DNA from: Mucilaginibacter sp. dw_454
GTDB taxonomy: Bacteria > Bacteroidota > Bacteroidia > Sphingobacteriales > Sphingobacteriaceae
DNA: 64,000 nucleotides
Direction: 5' to 3'
NCBI RefSeq assembly: GCF_018449775.1
Contig: NZ_JAAVVB010000005.1
Span: 62,001 to 126,000, forward strand
In this document: positions 36,099-44,162 of the stretch, piece by piece
How the letters are laid out: each line of letters opens with the position of its first letter
How positions within the stretch are numbered: position 1 is the stretch's first letter
Notes under the pieces: model-generated
What the model was told of the DNA's origin: nothing
What the model saw: the letters and a program-made list of their open reading frames with translations, nothing else
Database searches by the model: none
Position numbers and translations under genes: made by a program

Positions 36099-36150
36099 TA
36101 GATTCAAGAGTCGAGAACCAAGAGTCAAGACTTTTTGATTTCATAATTGA
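36099..36150. repeat. CAAGA-rich repeat, sdhA to diiron-protein gap
   Basis: ATTCAAGAGTCGAGAACC followed by AAGACTTTTTGATTTCATAA is nearly identical over about 55 bases to the unit at 36782-36836. Confidence 0.8.
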
Positions 36151-36156
36151 TAAAAG

Positions 36157-36771
36157 ATGCTTAACGACGCTGTATTGGTTTCCTTACTGCAAAGAGCTTA
36201 CTCGGGCGAAAAAGCCGCTGCTTTTGCATACCAGGGTCATGCAGGCGCAGTAAGTAATCAGGCTGAAAAGCAGGCGATCAAACAGATCGAGGTAGATGAA
36301 TGGAACCATCGCGACGAGGTTTTGAAAATGATGCATCAATACAACGTGCCGGTTTCAAAATGGATGGAGTTCAAATGTCACCTGATCGGCAAGACCATCA
36401 GCGCAAGCTGCTACGTAATAGGCTGGTTCATGCCATTCTATTTTGCCGGCGATTTGGAAAGTGGTAACGTTTGCGAATACATCCGCATGAAGCGTTTGTT
36501 TAACGCGCTGGATATTACCGCGCACGATGCCATTTTGTATGAGATGAGCCTAAAAGAAAAGGAGCACGAGGTATACTTTTACGAACAGATAAAGGATAAC
36601 AAGTTGCTGCCATTCTTTGAAAGGTTTTTTGGTTGGGGAGCAGTTAAAAGGAAAAATGACATCGACCTGGAGACAGGTTTTTATATAGAAGATACCAATG
36701 GTTACTGTCCAAATTATGGCGAGAAGAAAAATGCTATCGCCTCAAAGCCGGTAACTGCAAAACAAATTTAG
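36157..36771 (+). CDS. COQ7-like diiron (ferritin-like) protein in the sdh operon
   Basis: 204 residues of the demethoxyubiquinone hydroxylase (COQ7)-like ferritin superfamily. A diiron ligand set can be traced: E18 (SGEKAAA), E48-x-x-H51 (VDEWNH), E101 or E107, and E134-x-x-H137 (EKEHEV). The middle (about 70-98) is hydrophobic, as in the membrane-bound COQ7 family. It lies between sdhA and sdhB on the same strand, with gaps of 63 and 136 bases. This lineage is expected to use menaquinone and not ubiquinone, so classical COQ7 function is unlikely. A role in modifying or protecting the quinone used by the complex is inference. Confidence 0.8.
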   Translation: MLNDAVLVSLLQRAYSGEKAAAFAYQGHAGAVSNQAEKQAIKQIEVDEWNHRDEVLKMMHQYNVPVSKWMEFKCHLIGKTISASCYVIGWFMPFYFAGDLESGNVCEYIRMKRLFNALDITAHDAILYEMSLKEKEHEVYFYEQIKDNKLLPFFERFFGWGAVKRKNDIDLETGFYIEDTNGYCPNYGEKKNAIASKPVTAKQI

Positions 36772-36780
36772 TAAGATAAC

Positions 36781-36896
36781 AGAATCAAGAGTCAAGAACC
36801 AAGATTTAAGACTTTTTGATTTCATAATTGATAAATAAAAGATAGGATTTTTAGCCTGGCGTCATCTTGACTCTCGGCTCTTGATTCTTGACTCTA
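36781..36896. repeat. CAAGA-rich repeat with inverted partner, gap before sdhB
   Basis: GAATCAAGAGTCAAGAACC (36782) and AAGACTTTTTGATTTCATAA repeat the previous gap's unit; GACTCTCGGCTCTTGATTC (36870-36888) is its inverse. The repeat ends 12 bases before the sdhB ATG. Confidence 0.85.
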
Positions 36897-36907
36897 ATCA
36901 AAAAGAG

Positions 36908-37696
36908 ATGAGTGGAAACATGAACCTGACGCTTAAAGTATGGCGTCAAAAGGACGCTAAAAGCAGCGGTAAAATGGTTACTTACAAGGCCGAGAACATC
37001 TCGCCTGATATGTCATTCCTGGAAATGCTGGATGTGGTGAACGAAAGTTTAACCCACAAAGGCGACGAACCGATACATTTTGACCACGATTGCCGCGAAG
37101 GTATTTGCGGTATGTGCTCGTTATACATTAACGGCCGTCCGCATGGGCCTAAACGCGCCATTACCACCTGCCAGCTGCATATGCGTAGCTTCCATGATGG
37201 CGAGACCATTACCATTGAGCCTTGGCGCGCGGCAGCGTTCCCGGTGATCAAGGATTTGGCGGTTGATCGTTCGGCTTTTGATCGTATTCAGCAATCCGGC
37301 GGTTACGTATCGGTAAATACTGGTGGTGTACCCGACGCTAATATCATCCCCATCCCTAAAGTTATTGCCGACGAGGCTTTCAACTCGGCTACATGTATAG
37401 GTTGCGGCGCTTGCGTGGCTGCCTGTAAAAATGCTTCGGCTATGCTGTTTGTATCGGCCAAAGTGTCGCAATTAGGTATGTTGCCACAAGGTCAGCCTGA
37501 GCGTTACAGCCGTGTACAAGCCATGGTAGCGCAGATGGACGAAGAAGGTTTTGGTAACTGTACGAACACCGGCGCCTGCGAAGCTGAATGCCCTAAAGAA
37601 ATCACGCTGACCAACATCAGCCGCATGAATAACGACTATTTCAGCGCCAAGCTGTTCCGCGAACATAGCGCAGAACATGATGGTGGCGGTGAGTAA
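36908..37696 (+). CDS. sdhB: Succinate dehydrogenase/fumarate reductase iron-sulfur subunit
   Basis: 262 residues. The [2Fe-2S] cysteines are in CREGICGMC and TTCQL; the C-terminal clusters use [11 protein letters not shown] and [15 protein letters not shown], as expected for [4Fe-4S] and [3Fe-4S] sites in type B enzymes. It carries electrons from FAD to the heme subunit. The start is ATG 36908 (MSGNMNLTL); a TTG in frame 27 bases earlier lies inside the upstream repeat. It ends the operon and is followed by a strong terminator. Confidence 0.97.
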   Translation: MSGNMNLTLKVWRQKDAKSSGKMVTYKAENISPDMSFLEMLDVVNESLTHKGDEPIHFDHDCREGICGMCSLYINGRPHGPKRAITTCQLHMRSFHDGETITIEPWRAAAFPVIKDLAVDRSAFDRIQQSGGYVSVNTGGVPDANIIPIPKVIADEAFNSATCIGCGACVAACKNASAMLFVSAKVSQLGMLPQGQPERYSRVQAMVAQMDEEGFGNCTNTGACEAECPKEITLTNISRMNNDYFSAKLFREHSAEHDGGGE

Positions 37697-37708
37697 GAAT
37701 CTGCCATA

Positions 37709-37766
37709 AGACGCAAAATATTGCGTCTCTACGTAAAAGGCCCGGAGATACATCCGGGCCTTTTTT
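37709..37766. terminator. Composite repeat with terminator after sdhB, copy 1
   Basis: AGACGCAAAATATTGCGTCT (37709-37728) is a perfect palindrome. It is followed by a terminator in which AAAAGGCCCGGA pairs with TCCGGGCCTTTT before a T-run. The same pair of hairpins occurs at 39371-39426. Confidence 0.88.
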
Positions 37767-37815
37767 ATTTGCTGCAACGCAGTTGCAAATACTGTTTTTT
37801 CTTTAAATTTAGCAG

Positions 37816-38949
37816 ATGACTTTATCGCTCAATTTGATTGACTTTGTGTTGTCTGCACTGGCTTTGCAGGGATTTGTTATTACTGGGCTGCTTTTCTATT
37901 CGTCAAAAACCATAGTAAGCAACCGGTGGTTGGGTGCGCTGGTTTTTATTGTATCTTATTGGGTTTTAAATGTCGAGCTAGCCCGGATGGGCATTTTGGC
38001 GCGATATCCGCTATCACTAGTATTGCTCCCGCAGTTTACTTTCGCAGCTGGCCCTATAGTTTATTTTTACGCAAAAAGCCTGATTATTGGTCCGCAAAAA
38101 ATTAAAGGTAAAAACTGGCTGCATTTTTTACCATTGGTAGCCGAGTTTAAACCACAGCTGATATTTCTGATTTACACCAGCGGGTTGCTTTATATCCCGC
38201 TTTTACAAAACCTTTATTTTAAACCATTAACCCAGCATATCCTTTTTAATAGCAACCCCGGTAAGTTGATTTTAGTTTCAATAACAGCTTATGCTACTGC
38301 TACTTATGTCATTATTATCAAGCATCAAAAAAGCGTGGTTTTGCCGGCCAATAAATTAAAGGACTTAAAATGGTTAAAAACCATTTTGAACGCAGTCTTT
38401 GTGATTGTTGTGCTATTATTTTATGGTTGGGATAGGCCGTCAATTGGTCAATATGTTACGTTGCTTCCGCTTGTCGTAGCGATTTATGTTTTGGGGATGG
38501 CAGCGTGGCGCAGGCAGGCACACATGAGTATAGACGAGAAACAAGAGTACACGCAGAAACCGGCAAAAGTGCATTTTGCGCAGGAGGAAGCGGATGTTTA
38601 TACCCGGCGCTTGAAAGAATTGATGGTTACACAACAGCTATACCTTAATCCGGTTTTAAAGGTAGAGGATGTTGCCGCTGAAATGCTAATTTCTGAAAAA
38701 GCGCTGTCCAACCTGATTAACCAGTATCTTGGTAAAAACTTTAACGATTACGTGAACGAATATCGAATTGCCGAAGCAAAGCAACAACTTGTCGACCCTA
38801 AAAACCGCAACTTCACGATAGCGGCCATTGCGTTTGATTGTGGATTTAACTCGCTAACTACCTTTCAACGGGTATTCAAACAAATAGCCGGAACTACGCC
38901 AAGCAGGTACCAGCATGACAATTTCTCATCGCAGCTAGCCATTAAATAA
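37816..38949 (+). CDS. AraC-type regulator with N-terminal membrane domain
   Basis: 377 residues. The first 230 form about seven membrane helices with short loops. The C-terminal 110 are a tandem AraC helix-turn-helix (MLISEKALSNLINQYLGKNFNDYVNEYRIAEAKQ, then IAFDCGFNSLTTFQRVFKQIAGTTPSRY). This arrangement is widespread in Bacteroidota and is thought to sense signals at the membrane; the signal is unknown. The next gene encodes a small exported protein 74 bases later. Confidence 0.92.
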   Translation: MTLSLNLIDFVLSALALQGFVITGLLFYSSKTIVSNRWLGALVFIVSYWVLNVELARMGILARYPLSLVLLPQFTFAAGPIVYFYAKSLIIGPQKIKGKNWLHFLPLVAEFKPQLIFLIYTSGLLYIPLLQNLYFKPLTQHILFNSNPGKLILVSITAYATATYVIIIKHQKSVVLPANKLKDLKWLKTILNAVFVIVVLLFYGWDRPSIGQYVTLLPLVVAIYVLGMAAWRRQAHMSIDEKQEYTQKPAKVHFAQEEADVYTRRLKELMVTQQLYLNPVLKVEDVAAEMLISEKALSNLINQYLGKNFNDYVNEYRIAEAKQQLVDPKNRNFTIAAIAFDCGFNSLTTFQRVFKQIAGTTPSRYQHDNFSSQLAIK

Positions 38950-39023
38950 CAACCAAATCGCGATTTGGGAAGACGAGCAGGCTGTTTAACGCTTGCTTTG
39001 TTTCAAATCAAATTATTAAACAT

Positions 39024-39353
39024 ATGAAACACTTATTGTTGTTATGCCTCATGGTGGCGGCGCCATTTGTGAGAGCCAGTAAAATTACCCTGCAAAAGCC
39101 GATGGACGTTTACAGCGGAAAATACGTCATGACTGTTAATGGTAATACGGGTTACATCCAGATTACACCCAAAGACGACCACCTGGTACTTCTTGAAACA
39201 TGGACGGGCGACAAGTACAACCTGAAACATTTGTCGGGCGATAACTTTATTATGGAAATAAGAGGTTGGGCCGTACAATTTAACCGTGACAAAAAAGGAG
39301 CAGTGGTATCTGTAGAGGTAATGCGCAAAGATTTATGGACGAAGGTTAAATGA
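39024..39353 (+). CDS. Small secreted protein, DUF3471-like
   Basis: 109 residues with a signal peptide (1-18, ending VRAS). The mature part is a short beta-rich domain (SGKYVMTVNGNTGYIQITPKDDHLVL...FNRDKKGAVVSVEVMRKD), which resembles the DUF3471-type lipocalin-like tails attached to beta-lactamase-fold proteins. It has no catalytic motif that I can see. It is followed by a terminator of the repeated type. Function unknown. Confidence 0.7.
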   Translation: MKHLLLLCLMVAAPFVRASKITLQKPMDVYSGKYVMTVNGNTGYIQITPKDDHLVLLETWTGDKYNLKHLSGDNFIMEIRGWAVQFNRDKKGAVVSVEVMRKDLWTKVK

Positions 39354-39370
39354 TTTAGAGGTAAGATAAA

Positions 39371-39426
39371 GACGCAATATACTGCGTCTCTACAAGAAAG
39401 GCCCGAAGACGATTCGGGCCTTTTTT
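39371..39426. terminator. Composite repeat with terminator, copy 2
   Basis: GACGCAATATACTGCGTCTC is followed by AAAGGCCCGAA pairing with TTCGGGCCTTT and a T-run. The layout is the same as at 37709-37766, including the CTAC between the two hairpins. Confidence 0.88.
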
Positions 39427-39433
39427 ATTTACA

Positions 39434-39514
39434 ATTGTCATTGCGAGCGCAGCGTGGCAATCGCGAATATTGCATCCTCGCGATTGCTTCGTCGTTCCTC
39501 CTCTCAATGACAAT
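39434..39514. repeat. Dispersed palindromic element, copy 2
   Basis: ATTGTCATTG (39434-39443) and CAATGACAAT (39505-39514) are perfect inverse ends. The interior reads GCGAGCGCAGCGTGGCAATC and GCGATTGCTTCGTCGTTCC, as at 22465-22544. Confidence 0.88.
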
Positions 39515-39523
39515 TTTATACCT

Positions 39524-40114
39524 TTACCTATACACAAACATCGTAAAATCCTCCACATCATAATCATCCTTCAAAACCACATGATCGCTCAGTGTCTTGC
39601 AATAAGCCACGATATCATCCGGATCATAAGCGGCCAGCATCCCCGCATAAGGCATCAATTTTAACAGGTTAAATCCCAGCCCGCATCGCGATAGCTGAAA
39701 AAGGTGGCTGATGGCTTTATAGATATAATCGGGATCAGCATTGGCATAGTTGAGCGAGCCGCTTGCTAATACATAATCAGCTTCTGGCAAAACGGTCGAC
39801 ATAAAACTTACCGGCCAAAAGATGGCTTTGGGCGATATAATCTTGGTGCGCGCCTCTTCAATCATTTCTGGAATGAAATCAACGCCGGTATAGCTTTTAA
39901 CATCAGGATATTTATCGAGTAAAAAACCAAACATATCGCCGGTACCACAACCTGCGTCCAGTACGGTGCATCCGTTCAAATCTGCAATATCCATCATGGC
40001 ATCAAAACGGACCAGCTGGCTTTTACGGTCGCGCCAGCCAAGGGCCAGGCTGTCATCTGCACCATGCAGAACCAGCATATCGCGATGGTATTTAAAGATT
40101 GACGACGAGTCCAT
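39524..40114 (-). CDS. Class I SAM-dependent methyltransferase
   Basis: About 196 residues. The SAM motif I is VLDAGCGTGDMFGFLL (about 54-69) and motif II is YTGVDFIPEMIEEA. DYVLASGSLNYAN corresponds to motif IV. It is a compact Rossmann methyltransferase with no recognisable substrate domain. The start is ATG 40114; a TTG six bases upstream is in frame. It is divergent from the MtfA-like peptidase gene, with 54 bases between the start codons. Substrate unknown. Confidence 0.85.
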   Translation of the reverse strand: MDSSSIFKYHRDMLVLHGADDSLALGWRDRKSQLVRFDAMMDIADLNGCTVLDAGCGTGDMFGFLLDKYPDVKSYTGVDFIPEMIEEARTKIISPKAIFWPVSFMSTVLPEADYVLASGSLNYANADPDYIYKAISHLFQLSRCGLGFNLLKLMPYAGMLAAYDPDDIVAYCKTLSDHVVLKDDYDVEDFTMFVYR

Positions 40115-40168
40115 GACCAAATTTAGCCCTATCTGTAACTATATCGCTAAAAAACTGTTTATTTATTC

Positions 40169-40954
40169 ATGTATTTCGCCATCGTTATCCCCATCATCGC
40201 CTTACTGGCCTGGATCATCTTCCGCAAAAAAAGTAATCAACCAAATTTAGCAGCAGCCAATTTGCAGCCGCTGGAGCTATCGCTCAAAAAACTATTAGAT
40301 AGTCATATCGATTATTATCACCGTTTATCATCTAAAGAAAAGAAACGTTTTGAGTCGCACATTGCCGGCTTTTTAGCGTATGTGCGTATTGAAGGTGTGG
40401 GTACAGAGATAACGGATGTAGATACAGTGATGATCGCCTCGGCTGCCATCATTCCCATTTTTGGTTTGGGCGATTGGGAGTACAGTAATTTAACCAGCGT
40501 GATATTGTATCCCGACACTTTCGATAAAGAATACCAGTTTGAAGGGAATGACCGCGCCATACAAGGCATGGTAGGCTCGGGCTATATGAACGGGCAGATG
40601 ATCTTGTCGCGACCTTCTTTAGAAAAAGGATTTTCGCCAATGGCCGGCAAAGAAAATACGGGGATCCATGAGTTTGTACATTTGGTTGATAAATCAGATG
40701 GTGCGACTGATGGTATCCCTGAAAACCTGATGCCAAATGATTTTGCCACGCCCTGGTTGAAATTAATGCACCAGGAAATGCATCGCATCAAAGAAGGCCA
40801 CTCGGATATTAACCCATATGCGCTCACTAACGAGGCCGAATTTCTGGCCGTAGCTTCCGAGTATTTTTTTGAAAAGCCCGACCAGTTTAAACAAAAGCAC
40901 CCGGAGCTGTATCAGCAGCTAAGTTCCATTTTTAGACAAAAGCCGGCTCAATAA
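40169..40954 (+). CDS. MtfA-like (M90) zinc metallopeptidase
   Basis: 261 residues with one N-terminal membrane helix (2-17) and a zinc-peptidase domain. The motif is H167-E-F-V-H171 (GIHEFVHLVDKSDGATDG), with a later glutamate in NEAEFLAVASEYFFEKP, which matches the M90/MtfA group. E. coli MtfA acts on the glucose regulator Mlc, but Bacteroidota members are usually membrane-tethered and of unknown target. The sulfatase gene starts 31 bases later on the same strand, so the two may be co-transcribed. Confidence 0.9.
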   Translation: MYFAIVIPIIALLAWIIFRKKSNQPNLAAANLQPLELSLKKLLDSHIDYYHRLSSKEKKRFESHIAGFLAYVRIEGVGTEITDVDTVMIASAAIIPIFGLGDWEYSNLTSVILYPDTFDKEYQFEGNDRAIQGMVGSGYMNGQMILSRPSLEKGFSPMAGKENTGIHEFVHLVDKSDGATDGIPENLMPNDFATPWLKLMHQEMHRIKEGHSDINPYALTNEAEFLAVASEYFFEKPDQFKQKHPELYQQLSSIFRQKPAQ

Positions 40955-40985
40955 TTACTATGTTAGTTCTGCAATTATAACCGCC

Positions 40986-42344
40986 ATGAAAAAGATCATT
41001 TTTACCGCCCTATTGCTGGCCGCGGCAGGCATCGGGCTAACGGCTTACACTAAAAAGCAGCAGCCCAAACGCCCCAACGTTATTATAATTTATACGGATG
41101 ATCAGGGTTATGCCGATATTAATCTGTACGGCTCAAAAGATCTCTACACGCCCAACATGGATGCGCTGGCAAAAAGCGGCGTACGGTTTATGAATTTTTA
41201 TGCGGCCGCGCCAATCTGTTCGCCATCCAGAGCGTCGTTATTAACAGGCAGATATCCGCAACGCGCGGGCTTAGCGGCAATGGCATCATCCAAAGAAGGC
41301 GACGCCGGTATGCCCGGCTCGCAATATACAATGGGCGAATTGTTTAAAGATGCCGGTTACAAAACGGCGCATATTGGCAAATGGCACTTGGGCTACACCA
41401 AAGAAACCGAACCCAATGCGCAGGGCTTTGATTATTCGTTCGGCTTTATGGGTGGCTGCATTGACAATTACTCTCATTTTTTTTATTGGGATGGTCCTAA
41501 CCGTCATGACCTTTGGAAAAACGGCGGGGAGATCTACGAAGCGGGCCACTATTTTGCCGACATGATGGTTGACGAGGCCGGCAAGTTCATGACCGAAAAT
41601 AAAAACAGCCCCTTCTTTATGTACTGGGCCATTAATAACCCACACTACCCCTTACAAGGCAAAAAGAAATGGCTGGACTATTATAAAAATCTGCCATCGC
41701 CACGCGATAAATATGCTGCCAGTATTTCTACCATGGACGAAGAGATTGGCGCATTGTTAAAGAAGGTTGACGATTTGGGCTTGCGCGATAATACCATTAT
41801 TGTTTTTCAGTCAGACCAGGGCTTTTCTATGGAAGAGCGCACCTTTGGCGGCGGTGGTTCGGCGGGTATTTACCGTGGCTCTAAGTTTAGTTTGTTTGAG
41901 GGGGGCGTGCGTGTGCCGGCGTTTATCAGTTGGCCAAAGCATATCCCGGTAAATGGCGTGCGCAATCAGGTGGCTACCAATATCGATTGGTTCCCTACCC
42001 TGGCCGAATACTGCGGCCTTAAATTACCTGCACACAAATTGGATGGGTTGAGCCTGGTGCCTATCATTAAATCAGAACAAGTTAAAACCGTTCACCCGGT
42101 ATTTAACTGGCAAAGTTCAGGAGGAAAGGACAATCCGCAATGGTCCGTCTTAGATGGCGACTGGAAACTAATGCACAGCCCCTTCGAAGCCAAGAAGGCC
42201 GAACTTAACGCACAAAACTATTTCCTGGTATACCTAAAAGACGACCCATCAGAACAACATAATCTTGCTGACCAGCATCCCGACGTTGTGCAGCGCCTGG
42301 AAGCAATCCACGAAAGCTGGCTGGAAGAGGTGTTTACGCAGTAG
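40986..42344 (+). CDS. Family S1 sulfatase
   Basis: 452 residues with an N-terminal signal or anchor (1-20). Metal ligands D38-D39 (IYTDDQGYAD) and the formylglycine motif C78-S-P-S-R82 are intact; FQSDQGFSM replaces the more common SDNG, so the Asn ligand of the metal is Gln. It needs an FGE for activity, and the one at 10923 is the only copy visible. It probably desulfates an exported or environmental glycan. It is followed by an oxidoreductase and a PmoA-like gene after a 305-base repeat-containing gap. Confidence 0.9.
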   Translation: MKKIIFTALLLAAAGIGLTAYTKKQQPKRPNVIIIYTDDQGYADINLYGSKDLYTPNMDALAKSGVRFMNFYAAAPICSPSRASLLTGRYPQRAGLAAMASSKEGDAGMPGSQYTMGELFKDAGYKTAHIGKWHLGYTKETEPNAQGFDYSFGFMGGCIDNYSHFFYWDGPNRHDLWKNGGEIYEAGHYFADMMVDEAGKFMTENKNSPFFMYWAINNPHYPLQGKKKWLDYYKNLPSPRDKYAASISTMDEEIGALLKKVDDLGLRDNTIIVFQSDQGFSMEERTFGGGGSAGIYRGSKFSLFEGGVRVPAFISWPKHIPVNGVRNQVATNIDWFPTLAEYCGLKLPAHKLDGLSLVPIIKSEQVKTVHPVFNWQSSGGKDNPQWSVLDGDWKLMHSPFEAKKAELNAQNYFLVYLKDDPSEQHNLADQHPDVVQRLEAIHESWLEEVFTQ

Positions 42345-42367
42345 GGGATGCGCAATCCGTCAGCGTA

Positions 42368-42515
42368 GGACTCACCCCGACATCGCTGCGCTTGTCGACC
42401 CTCTTCGCCTTCGGCGGAAAGAGGGTAAGAGTCTGTTAATAATAGAAATTTAACCACCCTCTTTCCAGCTTGCGGAAGAGAGGGTGGTCCAGCGAAGTGT
42501 AGACCGGGTGAGTCC
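42368..42515. repeat. Large imperfect inverted repeat
   Basis: GGACTCACCC (42368-42377) is mirrored by GGGTGAGTCC (42506-42515). Inside, the segments ACCCTCTTCGCC, GAGGGTAAG, ACCACCCTCTTTCC and GAGAGGGTGGT mirror one another. It occupies most of the gap 42345-42649, and I see no gene there. Confidence 0.7.
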
Positions 42516-42649
42516 CCGACACCTCGGCGCAAACGTGTGCACATTTTTACAATTGCTAAGTGCCTGTTTTAAGATATTTTAATAGATATTTGAATTAAGC
42601 CGGATGTCCTTATCCGCCTTTGAACCAATTTTTATCTTTAAATATCCTT

Positions 42650-44020
42650 ATGGAAAAGTCTCGTCGTACCTTTATCAGGCAGGCATCAGTTGCCAGTGCC
42701 GGGTTAATGTTTGCCAAAACCGGCTTAAGCGCTAAGAGCTATAAACGCGTTATGGGTGCCAATGATCGCGTCCGCGTGGGTGTTGTCGGGTTTTCTGACC
42801 GGCACCGCAGTTCGCATATCCCCAGTTTTATGAATCATTACAAGGAACTAAACTTTGAGGTGGTTGCTGTTTCTGATATCTGGAACCGCCGCCGTAACGA
42901 GGGTGCCGCCATCTGGAAAGAAAAGATGCAGAACGACGTTAAAGCTTACCGTAATAATGAAGAATTATATGGCAGCAAAACTGTCGACGCCGTATTTATT
43001 AGCACGGCCGATTTCCAACACGCCCGTCACGCGATAGAAGCGGTACACGCCGGCTGCGACGCGTATGTGGAGAAACCATTTGCTGAAACGATGGAAGATG
43101 CCCGTGCGGCACTTAAAGCGGTTAAAGAGACAGGTAAGATCGTGCAGATAGGTTCGCAACGCCGCAGTGGTGCTAACTATCATGCCGCTGATGATTTTAT
43201 AAAATCGGGCAAGTTTGGTGATATCACTAATGTGGAGTTAGTTTGGAATGTAAACCAACCCGGCCGCTGGCGCAGGCCAGAGTTACTAAACGTGTTAAAA
43301 GAGCAGGATACTGATTGGAAGCGTTTTATCATGAACCGCCCTTATGAACCGTTCGATCCCAAAAAATATTTAGAGTTTCGGTTGTTCTGGCCATACTCGT
43401 CGGGTTTGGTAGGGCAATGGATGAGCCACCAGATTGATACTGTACACTGGTTCAGCGGCTTGAAACATCCGCGTAGCGTGGTGGCCAATGGCGGTATTTA
43501 TATGTGGAAAGACGGTCGGCGCAATTGGGATACGCTAATGGCTGCGTTTGATTATGGTCCGCTGGACGACCCTTCAAAAGGTTTCCAGGTTACGTTTGGT
43601 TCGCGCATGGACAACGGCAATGACGACCCGTCGGAGATCTATTATTCAAACGGCGGTGAATTAAACCTCATTACCAATAAGATTTCGCCACAAGGTGGCT
43701 TGCATGAAAAAGAAGCTGCGGCCATGGGCATGAAGCCTTTTTTATTGCCCGAACTTAGCCTGGCTAATACGGAAAAGGTGGTAACCTCTGCTAATACCGG
43801 CGGCGACGTACTCACCTCAAATCACGTACGTAACTGGATGGAATGCGTACGCAGCCGCAAGCAGCCAAATGCCCCGGTTGAAGCGGGTTATAGCCACTCT
43901 ATAGCCAATATCATGACCAACGCCGCTGTGCATACCGGTTATAAAGCTACGTTTGATGAAGCAACGCAGGAGGTAATGGCTAATGGTAAGGTGTTTAAAT
44001 GGGGAGAGTTGAAAGCGTGA
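42650..44020 (+). CDS. Gfo/Idh/MocA family oxidoreductase with Tat signal
   Basis: About 456 residues. The N-terminus has a twin-arginine signal (SRRTFIRQASVASAGLMF), so it is exported folded with its cofactor. The NAD(P)-binding Rossmann domain follows (VRVGVVGFSDRH), then CDAYVEKPFAET with the conserved EKP, and the beta-sheet substrate domain with QIDTVHWFSG. Start at ATG 42650; the extra residues upstream would break the Tat n-region. Exported members of this family act on sugars in the periplasm. The PmoA-like gene downstream often accompanies such enzymes. Confidence 0.92.
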   Translation: MEKSRRTFIRQASVASAGLMFAKTGLSAKSYKRVMGANDRVRVGVVGFSDRHRSSHIPSFMNHYKELNFEVVAVSDIWNRRRNEGAAIWKEKMQNDVKAYRNNEELYGSKTVDAVFISTADFQHARHAIEAVHAGCDAYVEKPFAETMEDARAALKAVKETGKIVQIGSQRRSGANYHAADDFIKSGKFGDITNVELVWNVNQPGRWRRPELLNVLKEQDTDWKRFIMNRPYEPFDPKKYLEFRLFWPYSSGLVGQWMSHQIDTVHWFSGLKHPRSVVANGGIYMWKDGRRNWDTLMAAFDYGPLDDPSKGFQVTFGSRMDNGNDDPSEIYYSNGGELNLITNKISPQGGLHEKEAAAMGMKPFLLPELSLANTEKVVTSANTGGDVLTSNHVRNWMECVRSRKQPNAPVEAGYSHSIANIMTNAAVHTGYKATFDEATQEVMANGKVFKWGELKA

Positions 44021-44033
44021 GTTAAAAATAAAA

Positions 44034-44129
44034 TTCCCCTCTTGGTAGGGGGCGCGATGGAAAGTGCGGCTGCAGGGGTGTGTTAAACGCGCGAAAGGAC
44101 ACACCCCTCCACCCCTCTCAAGAGGGGAA
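44034..44129. repeat. Composite inverted repeat, copy 2
   Basis: TTCCCCTCTTGGTAGGGGG at the left end and CCCCTCTCAAGAGGGGAA at the right end, with GCAGGGGTGTGTT and ACACACCCCT inside, match the element at 25163-25274. Confidence 0.85.
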
Positions 44130-44162
44130 TCGCACGCTCCCTTCGCCCCAAATTATATAATT

